DNA of 64,000 nucleotides from Pseudomonas sp. FP198 (lineage in GTDB: Bacteria; Pseudomonadota; Gammaproteobacteria; Pseudomonadales; Pseudomonadaceae). The translations under genes and the position numbers were made by a program. The stretch spans positions 5,571,001-5,635,000 of the forward strand of contig NZ_CP117452.1 of the NCBI RefSeq assembly GCF_030687895.1, written 5' to 3'. Below the pieces are notes generated by a model. That model saw only the letters and a list, made by a program, of their open reading frames with translations, had not been told where the DNA came from and searched no databases. Of the stretch, positions 27,835-34,366 are shown piece after piece. The first letter of the stretch is position 1; each line of letters opens with the position of its first letter.

Positions 27835-28138
27835 CTTTGTTTGTAGTCCCTTTGTACCGCCAAGCGTAGCCGAGGAAATAATCTTCGCCTAGTAGTACTT
27901 TGATATCAGATTCATCCCAAGCCGTAAAAAGGATAGACGGTAGCGTCGCTGGGGAACCTGAATCGATTAAGCCGTGTCGCGGCATTTTTCCGCCCGCTTC
28001 GCCCGGCAAAATCAAACATCCCGGTCTACGCTCAGCCGTGCGTGACCAGGCCAGGGAATCAAGGAGTCGGGCTGATCGCACTCTTGTCCTTCACGTCCGG
28101 GCACTGCAAGAACCAATCACCTGAAGGATGAGGAATCT
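27835..28138. other. Divergent intergenic region between the giant-protein operon and the tail-collar gene
   Basis: About 300 bp with promoters presumably on both strands. No convincing sigma-70 pair was found. A purine-rich GGATGAGGA ribosome site precedes the ATG at 28139. Short repeats such as TAGTAGTAC near 27890 may be operators, but this is not supported by a second copy. Confidence 0.5.
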
Positions 28139-28726
28139 ATGGAAGTATTCATCGGCACTATCCAGTCGTTCGCCTTTAACTTTGCACCCAGGGATTGGGC
28201 GCTGTGCAACGGGCAGACGCTCGCCCTTTCCCAGTACCAGACCCTGTTCGCCCTGATCGGCGTGACCTACGGAGGCAACGGCCAGACCACCTTCATGCTG
28301 CCCAACCTGCAAGGTCGCCTGCCCTTGGGCCAAGGCAGTGGCCTGGGCCTGACCCCGCGGGTCATCGGTGAAATCTCCGGCACCGAAAACGTCACGGCAA
28401 CGCTCAACAACCTGCCCAACCACACCCACGCCCTCACCGGCATTACCGCTTCCACTACCCTGCAGTTGGCCAACCCGGCCAGCAACCCGGTGAATACGCC
28501 CACGGCCACCAACTCGTTCATCGGCACCTCGGGCACCGGGCCGGGCTCGGCGGCGATCTATTCCGACCAGATAGGCGCTTCGCCAGTGCCGCTGCAAGGC
28601 GTCACCACCACGGTCAACGGCACGGTCGCCCCCACCGGCGGCAACACGCCGATGACGGTCATGAACCCGTTCCTGGCCATCAACTTCAGCATCGCCCTTC
28701 AAGGTTACTTCCCGTCCCGTAACTGA
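28139..28726 (+). CDS. Phage tail-collar domain protein (microcystin-dependent-protein-like)
   Basis: The 195-residue protein begins MEVFIGTIQSFAFNFAPRDW, followed by ALCNGQTLALSQYQTLFALIG and TTFMLPNLQGRLPLGQG, the complete tail-collar signature. A Thr/Asn/Gly-rich receptor-like second half ends in NFSIALQGYFPSRN. Similar stand-alone genes (often called tail fiber or Mdp proteins) occur in many bacteria without a prophage, in small groups with DUF6916 proteins and acetyltransferases. No other phage gene is nearby. It may be a surface or secreted partner of the cluster. A hairpin terminator separates it from the next gene. Confidence 0.88.
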   Translation: MEVFIGTIQSFAFNFAPRDWALCNGQTLALSQYQTLFALIGVTYGGNGQTTFMLPNLQGRLPLGQGSGLGLTPRVIGEISGTENVTATLNNLPNHTHALTGITASTTLQLANPASNPVNTPTATNSFIGTSGTGPGSAAIYSDQIGASPVPLQGVTTTVNGTVAPTGGNTPMTVMNPFLAINFSIALQGYFPSRN

Positions 28727-28732
28727 CGAACC

Positions 28733-28761
28733 GCCGGAGGGCTGCGGTCCTCCGGCCTTTT
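28733..28761 (+). terminator. Hairpin with T run after the tail-collar gene
   Basis: GCCGGAGG (28733-28740) pairs with CCTCCGGC (28749-28756), followed by CTTTT. It lies between the tail-collar gene and the DUF6916-like gene, so it may lower expression of the second gene. Confidence 0.65.
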
Positions 28762-28772
28762 GGAGTGTCGAC

Positions 28773-29084
28773 ATGCTGCAACAGGTTCATAGCCGCCATT
28801 TCCAACCGCTGCTGGGCCAGACCGGCAGCCTGACCCTCCCCGACGGCAGCTGCCTGCCGGTGCGCTTCGAAACCCTTGAAGAAAGCCCACGGGCGAAGAT
28901 GCCGAACACCGCGCGGATGCCGTTCAGTGTGGAATTCAACAGCCTGGAAGGTACTGAATTCGTTGACGGACTCTGCGCTCTGGAAGTGCCGGAACTGGGC
29001 AAGATCGAGGGGGTGTTCGTATCACGGATACCACCCATGGGGCGGGATCCGACGCTGGGGTATTTCTACATCGCGTTTAACTGA
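28773..29084 (+). CDS. DUF6916-like small protein
   Basis: A 103-residue protein with HFQPLLGQTGSL at the start, PFSVEFNSLEG in the middle and the ending GRDPTLGYFYIAFN. This pattern fits the small proteins encoded next to tail-collar (Mdp) genes, now called DUF6916. The function is unknown. TGGAGTG precedes ATG 28773. It has one cysteine in the N-terminal half and one in the middle, and no signal peptide or membrane segment. Confidence 0.75.
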   Translation: MLQQVHSRHFQPLLGQTGSLTLPDGSCLPVRFETLEESPRAKMPNTARMPFSVEFNSLEGTEFVDGLCALEVPELGKIEGVFVSRIPPMGRDPTLGYFYIAFN

Positions 29085-29116
29085 TCACACAAAACCCGAG
29101 TTCAAAACAAACCTAT

Positions 29117-29219
29117 TGTGGGAGCAACTGTGTGGGAGCAAAGCTTGCTCGCGATCCAGGCGCTGCGGTCCTCAAGAGACTGCGGCGCTTTCATCGCGGG
29201 CAAGCCTTGCTCCCACACA
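29117..29219. repeat. Diverged REP doublet (family B-like)
   Basis: TGTGGGAGCAAAGCTTGCTCGCG and a reverse arm ending in TTGCTCCCACAC flank a central hairpin (CGCTGCGG / CTGCGGCG). The arms are less exact than in the other copies. It lies between the convergent DUF6916-like and GNAT genes. Confidence 0.65.
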
Positions 29220-29258
29220 GCCGGCTTCCACAGGGTTCATAGTGTTTGCATAATTTTG

Positions 29259-29750
29259 TCAGTTGCCTTTCGGATACCAGACCAACCTCTCCGCCGCCGG
29301 GTTGCGCTCTTGCACTTCGAAGCCCAGCGCCAGGTAGTGCCGACGGGCGTGGGGGTTGCTGGCCCAGACCACGGTCGCCACCGGGCAACGGATCTGTTGC
29401 GCGGCTTTCTGCACCCCTTGCAACACCGCCCGGCCATACCCCTGCCCACGCGCCTGGGGGATGAAGGCCAGGTACAGCACGCGAATCTCATTGGGGCCGA
29501 AATCCGTGCTCAAGGCGCCAATTGCAGTGCCGAGTTTTTCCACGACGTAATGCATGGCGTTGGGGAAGTTCTCGCCGAACCCTTGCTCCTGCACCTGGAA
29601 CTGCTGGGCAATCACCTGCTGTACCTGTTCATGCTCGCCGTCGATCCATTGCAGGTCCGGCCGCGCCGCCTGGTACAGGCCCTGCAGGAACGGGCCATCG
29701 CTGACCCGCGATGGACGCACCACCAACCCCTCTGCCGCCACCGAATCCAT
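29259..29750 (-). CDS. GNAT family N-acetyltransferase
   Basis: This 163-residue protein shows the GNAT core: VVRPSRVSDGPFLQGLY at the start, the strand IRVLYLAFIPQARGQGYGRAVLQ holding the acetyl-CoA pyrophosphate loop (ARGQGYG), and the C-terminal NPHARRHYLALGFEVQER. It ends the operon of the M50 and adaptor genes, starting 15 nt after the M50 stop. GNAT genes also accompany tail-collar/DUF6916 gene groups elsewhere, so it could belong to either set. The acetyl acceptor is unknown. Confidence 0.88.
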   Translation of the reverse strand: MDSVAAEGLVVRPSRVSDGPFLQGLYQAARPDLQWIDGEHEQVQQVIAQQFQVQEQGFGENFPNAMHYVVEKLGTAIGALSTDFGPNEIRVLYLAFIPQARGQGYGRAVLQGVQKAAQQIRCPVATVVWASNPHARRHYLALGFEVQERNPAAERLVWYPKGN

Positions 29751-29765
29751 GCTTGCCCCCTAGGC

Positions 29766-31862
29766 CTAGAACCCGCTTTCCCTGACACCCAACGCCGCCA
29801 ACCGACGCCAGGCCGCTCCCAACACCGACTCGCCCTCGCCCTGCAACACCGCCACGCCACGCAGCGGTTGCACCGGAGCGGACGTGGCGTCCACCGTACT
29901 CAGGCGCACGCCGTATTGCGCCTGCACCGGCTCGGCCCGTTGCTGCGAGTCGCGGCGCACCGCAATCGGCCCGTGATGGTCGGACGTCAACGCTTGCTGT
30001 TCGACCCAGGCCACGCCGTTGGTGTCGATTTCATTCAACCGCACGGCCATCGATGTGTGCATCGGATCGTCAGCGATGAACCGGCCCGTGGCACCCGGCC
30101 CGACCCGCCAAAGCTCGGCTTCGGTGAGGTAGCCGCGCAACCGCGAATCGGTCTGCACCACCCGCGCCAGCGCCTGTGTGGGAGACAACCAGCGCCCTAT
30201 CGACAGTTGCGGCAACACATCGCGCACCTGGCCGGCATGGGGCGCACGCAACAACAGCCGTTCGCGCTGGGCCACCAGCCCGCGGTAATCGGCCACCGCT
30301 TCGGCCAGTTGCTGTTCGACGATGCCGGCATCGGCGGCGGTTTCGCTGCGCCCGGCCTGACGGCGCATCTGCAACTGCTGGATCTCGATTTCTCGGCGCA
30401 CGATAGCCAGGCGCGACGCCATGTCTGGCGACTCCAACTCAATCAGCACATCGCCCTGGGCCACGGTCTGGCCGTCGTGCACATTCACCTGCTTGACCCG
30501 CGCCGCCACCGGCGCATGCAAGGCACTGGCGCGCCCGGCCTCGAGCATGGCCGGCACTTCCACCGCGCTGCGCCAGGGGAGCAGCAACACCAACAGGAGT
30601 GCCAGCAACACCAGGCCACTCAGGAGCATCCGCCCGCCGTGGGCTTGCTCACGACGACTCCACCATTGCCGCCACTCATTCACGATGGGCATGAAAATGA
30701 ACCACACCAATTCCACCATCATCAGAAAAATGCCCAGCACCTTGAAGAACAGGTGGTAGACCGCCAAGGCAATCCCGAAAAACAACAATGCCCGCCACAG
30801 CCACGAGCCATAACCCCACACCAGCAAACGCCGACGCATCTTCGGCGACCACGGTTCCGGCGCTGCCGCGCCATACCCGAACAAGGCTTCGCGCAGGCGC
30901 CACCGACACAGGGCAAACGCCCGCCCCTGAAGGTTATCCACCGCCCAGAAATCACTGAGCAGGAAATACCCGTCGAAGCGCATGAAGGGGTTCAGGTTGA
31001 TGATCAACGTGGTGATCCAGGTCGCGCTGGCCAACATGAACGCCGCGGTACGTGCCGGCCCATCGGGCAACAACGACCAGGCCAGCAGCGCGATGCACGC
31101 CAGCAGCAATTCGGCCAGCACCCCACCGGCACCGATCAGCAACCGTGCGCGGCGATCCCTGATCCGCCAGGCGTCGCTGACGTCGGTATAGAACATCGGC
31201 AACAGCACCATGAACGCCACGCCCATGCTCTGTACCCGGCAACCGGCGCGCTTGGCCATGAAGGCATGGCCGAACTCGTGGCACAGCTTGGCGAAGAGCA
31301 ACGCCGCCCCGAACGCCAGCGCACCGCCCAGGCTGAACAGGTGTGGAAACGTCGCGACGAATCGCTGCCAGTCCCGCGACACCAGGAAGATGCCGAGACC
31401 CAGGGTCAGCGGCAGGCCATAACGCAGGATCCCGGGGCCGAACCGCGCCAACCAGGGCCAGGCCCGATTGAGAAAGGCGTCCGGGCGCCACAGCGGAATG
31501 CGAAAAAACAGATATTGGTGCAGCAGGATCTGCCACACGCTCTGGCGTTGCGCGGCGGTCTTGAACAGATAACTGTCACGCTGTTGCGGGTCCATCGCGC
31601 TGATCAGGTCATGACCACGCAAGAAGCCCAGCAACTGCTCCAGCGATTCCCCATTGAGCGGTAGGCCCGGCTCGCGGTTCGCGGCCTGCAGTACCTGTTC
31701 CGGATCGCCCAGGGACCAGTGCCGCAACATGCGCATCGCCGCCGCGCCCAGCTTGAAATAGCGTCCGCGCACCGGATCGGCCAAGGTCCACTGCGGCGAA
31801 CCGTCCGGGTCTGAGGCCGCCGGGGACAGTTGCAGGTCCGGCCGCAGGCTTGGCAAGTCCAT
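29766..31862 (-). CDS. M50-type membrane metalloprotease fused to an HlyD-like module, with PqqD-like N-terminus
   Basis: The 698-residue protein has three parts. Residues ~1-100 contain WTLADPVRGRYFKLGAAAMRML, resembling the PqqD-like winged helix that binds leader peptides in RiPP systems. Residues ~105-460 are a multi-helix M50 (site-2 protease-like) domain: zinc motif HEFGH at 195-199, YTDVSDAWRI, and the second motif NPFMRFDGYFLLSD (~291-304). After a last helix (~ residues 415-433), residues ~435-698 form an HlyD/lipoyl-like periplasmic module (LHAPVAARVKQVNVHDGQTV). Its start lies 1 nt from the stop of the GAF-HlyD gene. It may process and/or export the LEPR protein (inference). Confidence 0.88.
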   Translation of the reverse strand: MDLPSLRPDLQLSPAASDPDGSPQWTLADPVRGRYFKLGAAAMRMLRHWSLGDPEQVLQAANREPGLPLNGESLEQLLGFLRGHDLISAMDPQQRDSYLFKTAAQRQSVWQILLHQYLFFRIPLWRPDAFLNRAWPWLARFGPGILRYGLPLTLGLGIFLVSRDWQRFVATFPHLFSLGGALAFGAALLFAKLCHEFGHAFMAKRAGCRVQSMGVAFMVLLPMFYTDVSDAWRIRDRRARLLIGAGGVLAELLLACIALLAWSLLPDGPARTAAFMLASATWITTLIINLNPFMRFDGYFLLSDFWAVDNLQGRAFALCRWRLREALFGYGAAAPEPWSPKMRRRLLVWGYGSWLWRALLFFGIALAVYHLFFKVLGIFLMMVELVWFIFMPIVNEWRQWWSRREQAHGGRMLLSGLVLLALLLVLLLPWRSAVEVPAMLEAGRASALHAPVAARVKQVNVHDGQTVAQGDVLIELESPDMASRLAIVRREIEIQQLQMRRQAGRSETAADAGIVEQQLAEAVADYRGLVAQRERLLLRAPHAGQVRDVLPQLSIGRWLSPTQALARVVQTDSRLRGYLTEAELWRVGPGATGRFIADDPMHTSMAVRLNEIDTNGVAWVEQQALTSDHHGPIAVRRDSQQRAEPVQAQYGVRLSTVDATSAPVQPLRGVAVLQGEGESVLGAAWRRLAALGVRESGF

Positions 31863-31863
31863 G

Positions 31864-33183
31864 CTACAGGCCTACGCTCTGGCGCAGGCCGGCCAGCGGC
31901 CGCCGCAGCAGGTACAACGCCAGCGGGGCACGGTCGCCGAAGACCTTCGCCGTGCCTCGCAGGCCAATGCGCGGCGCCGTGGCATCGAAACGCGCATCCA
32001 ATCGATACGCCAGTTGGCCGGCGGCGGTAGGCTGCGCTTCATAGGCCGAACGTTCGAGCCGGGCCAGGTGCCGCTGCAACGGGTCGCTGTCGAGAAACAA
32101 CGCCACTTGCGCACCGGGCTCCAGGGCAATCGCGTCACCCACCGCCAATTCAATGCGTAACTCGGCCTGGTTTGGATCGGCGATTTCCATCAGCCGCTCG
32201 CCGGTCTGCACGGGCTTGCCGAGCCAGCGCTCAGCGTCGGCAAACACCGCGATGCCATCCCGCTCGGCGCGCACTTCGCTGCGCTTGAGCAGTTCAAGTG
32301 CGTAGTTGCGCTCGGCGCGCTTCTGCTCGACGCGGGCCGCCAGCAGGTCAATCTTGGAGCTGGATTCAGCGTCGGCAAACGAGCGCTGGGAATTGGCCTT
32401 GAGTTCGGCCTCGGCCACGCCCAACGCCCGCTCGGCCACATCGGCCTGGGCCTTGAGGCTGGTACTTTCGAAACGCAACAACAGGTCGCCGTTCTTGACG
32501 CTCTGGTTGGGCTTGACCAGGAACTCGGCGATCACCCCGTCCAACGGCGCCGCCACCACTTGCCCGCCCAGCGGTACCACTTCGGCCGGGGCCAAAACGG
32601 ACTGGCGCACCGGGATCAGCAAGCCCAGCAGCAACAGCGCCACCAGCGCAACCTGGCGCTTGGGTGTCCAGCGCAGGCGCCATGGCTTGCGCGGTTGCAA
32701 CGCCAACCACGCATGACTGTAGGTGTCGCCCAGTTGCGACAGCAACACTTGCTCCGGCGGCGTCCATGGCAGGTCGCGGGCCAACCACAAACCGCCGAAC
32801 ACCTGGCCCTGATGATCGATCAACGGCAGCCAGAACACTTGCCCGGCCGACAGGCTGCGCCAGTCTGCCCGGATGGATTCGCTCACCCCATCGGCGGCGA
32901 TCACCCGGGCCTGGTTCAACAGGCCCTGTTTGAACAACTGCGCCACCGCCTGCTCGACAAACGCCACGAACGGCGCATTCGGCTCCACGGTACTGACGCC
33001 GGTCACGGCCTGGACCTTGCCGGCGATCAACAACGCGGCGTGGCGAAAGCCGAACAGCGCCTGGCCGTCGTTGACCAGGCTGTAACTCAATTGCTCCGAT
33101 GTACGCGCAGCCCTCGTCTGGCGCTCCAGATCGAGGAAGCGGGCGAACACCTGCTCGGTACTGCCCGTCACTGGCGCGTTCAC
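31864..33183 (-). CDS. GAF-domain/HlyD-like fusion adaptor (inner-membrane anchored)
   Basis: This 439-residue protein has a cytoplasmic GAF-like domain (about 20-160; SYSLVNDGQALFGFRHAALL, VFWLPLIDHQGQVFGGLWLA), one membrane helix at ~176-192 (QVALVALLLLGLLIPV) and a periplasmic HlyD-type adaptor. The adaptor has a barrel-sandwich hybrid (VVAAPLDGVIAEFLVKPNQSVKNGD), a coiled coil (~255-315) and a beta-barrel. A sensor-type domain fused directly to an export adaptor is unusual and could gate export by a cytosolic ligand. It overlaps the upstream adaptor gene by 4 nt and touches the M50 gene downstream. Confidence 0.85.
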   Translation of the reverse strand: MNAPVTGSTEQVFARFLDLERQTRAARTSEQLSYSLVNDGQALFGFRHAALLIAGKVQAVTGVSTVEPNAPFVAFVEQAVAQLFKQGLLNQARVIAADGVSESIRADWRSLSAGQVFWLPLIDHQGQVFGGLWLARDLPWTPPEQVLLSQLGDTYSHAWLALQPRKPWRLRWTPKRQVALVALLLLGLLIPVRQSVLAPAEVVPLGGQVVAAPLDGVIAEFLVKPNQSVKNGDLLLRFESTSLKAQADVAERALGVAEAELKANSQRSFADAESSSKIDLLAARVEQKRAERNYALELLKRSEVRAERDGIAVFADAERWLGKPVQTGERLMEIADPNQAELRIELAVGDAIALEPGAQVALFLDSDPLQRHLARLERSAYEAQPTAAGQLAYRLDARFDATAPRIGLRGTAKVFGDRAPLALYLLRRPLAGLRQSVGL

Positions 33184-33956
33184 TTCGACTCCGAGAAACG
33201 CGCCGTGCCGCTCATGCCGGACAGCAGGCCGCTGGCATCCGGCACGTTCGCCACCAGCAGCAGCGTCTGGCTGCCCTCGTCGATGCGCGCGCCCAGGCGC
33301 TTGACCGTCGCTTGCAACGGCTTGCCGGTTTCATCGGGGACGAAGGTAAAGGGCTGGCCGGGCTTGAGCCTGTCCATCCAGCGTGAAGGCACCAGCAGGT
33401 GAATCTCCAGGGTGCGGTTATCGACCACATCCAGCAATGGCGCGCCGGCCGCGACGCTTTCATAACGCTGGACCTTGCGCGCCACCACCTGTCCATCGAA
33501 CGGCGCGATCACGCTGCAACGCTTGACCTGCACCTGGTACACCTGGGATTGCGCCTGGGCCTCGCTGAGCCGCGCCTCGGCCCGCGACACTTCGAAACGC
33601 CCGACGGATTTCAACGCCGCCAGTTGCCGGTTATGGGCCAGTTCTTCACCGGCACCACGGCTGGCCGCCTGAGCCGCATTGAGCTGGGCCTGATAGGCCG
33701 AACAATCGAAACGCGCCAGGGTGTCACCCTTCTTGAACGACTCGCCCTCGCTGAACGGCAACTCGACAATCCGCCCGGCCAACTCACTGGCCAACACCGC
33801 CTGATCCCGCGCCCGAAGCACCCCTCGCGCCTCGTTTCCCGACACACTGGCCGAGGCGTTGCTCTCCAGCAACGGATCGTCGGAAGCCGGCGTTTGCGCC
33901 TGGACCCCGCACGTTATGAAGGTCAATCCCACAACCCAACTGCTCAAACGTCGCAT
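33180..33956 (-). CDS. Periplasmic adaptor subunit (HlyD/RND-type) with Sec signal
   Basis: A 258-residue membrane fusion protein, short for the family. The signal peptide is MRRLSSWVVGLTFITCGVQA with cleavage before QTPAS. Barrel-sandwich halves are ELAGRIVELPFSEGESFKKGD and CSVIAPFDGQVVARKVQRYES, around a coiled coil (~90-145). A beta-barrel follows with RLGARIDEGSQTL. It is the first gene of the adaptor/M50/GNAT operon, and ends before a full membrane-proximal domain. It probably bridges the TolC-like channel to the membrane-bound M50 and GAF-HlyD proteins (inference). Confidence 0.85.
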   Translation of the reverse strand: MRRLSSWVVGLTFITCGVQAQTPASDDPLLESNASASVSGNEARGVLRARDQAVLASELAGRIVELPFSEGESFKKGDTLARFDCSAYQAQLNAAQAASRGAGEELAHNRQLAALKSVGRFEVSRAEARLSEAQAQSQVYQVQVKRCSVIAPFDGQVVARKVQRYESVAAGAPLLDVVDNRTLEIHLLVPSRWMDRLKPGQPFTFVPDETGKPLQATVKRLGARIDEGSQTLLLVANVPDASGLLSGMSGTARFSESK

Positions 33957-34056
33957 GACCGTTACTCCCTGACGGATGGGCGGAGTCTACGACAGCGGTG
34001 GGGGGCGTCAAGGGAGTAGCGGTGAAGAGAGGGAAATCTCTGTGGCAACGGTAGTG

Positions 34057-34085
34057 TTGACCTCGTGATTTCTTCAACTTAGGAT
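34057..34085 (+). promoter_or_regulatory. Sigma-70-like promoter of a candidate small RNA
   Basis: TTGACC (34057-34062) and TAGGAT (34080-34085) are exactly 17 bp apart. The predicted start is near A34092, and no open reading frame follows before an intrinsic terminator 50-70 nt downstream. Confidence 0.6.
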
Positions 34086-34091
34086 GGCCCC

Positions 34092-34162
34092 ACTCAACCC
34101 CGTACGCAGAGATTAAATTCTCTGGCCGTTGGGGTGAAAACACCGGCTTCGGCCGGTTTTTT
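34092..34162 (+). ncRNA. Candidate ~70-nt small RNA
   Basis: The predicted transcript begins near 34092, has a hairpin CAGAGA-TTAAAT-TCTCTG, possibly closed by an outer ACCCC/GGGGT stem. It ends in a strong terminator: ACCGGC, TTCG loop, GCCGGT (34142-34157), then six T from 34157. It lies divergent to the adaptor/M50 operon, between that operon's start (33956) and a REP doublet. I do not recognise a known Pseudomonas sRNA family. It could instead be a fragment of a longer non-coding transcript. Confidence 0.45.
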
Positions 34163-34206
34163 CGTTTTAGGGATTGAGAACAACTCCAGAGTTGAACGCA
34201 CTCCTT

Positions 34207-34336
34207 GTGGCGAGGGAGCTTGCTCCCGCTGGACTGCGCAGCAGTCCTAAACCCTAACGCCTCGGTGTATCAGGCAGATCGCATTCAAATTGCTTGGGGT
34301 TGCTGCGCAACCCAGCGGGAGCAAGCTCTCTCGCAC
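34207..34336. repeat. REP doublet (family A, right arm degenerate)
   Basis: The left arm GTGGCGAGGGAGCTTGCTCC starts at 34207. The right arm, AGCGGGAGCAAGCTCTCTCG to 34336, has one changed base and lacks a C. Confidence 0.8.
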
Positions 34337-34366
34337 AGGTTATGTGGTTGGCAGACATCGCGCAGC

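Noticed and set aside
28139..28726. Prophage remnant suggested by the tail-collar domain
   Set aside because: No capsid, terminase, integrase or other tail gene is present; stand-alone tail-collar genes are common in bacteria.
29118..31664. 848-codon open frame antisense to the M50 and GNAT genes
   Set aside because: It starts in a REP element and has low-complexity His/Gln/Arg/Pro composition. The minus strand has HEFGH and GNAT motifs.
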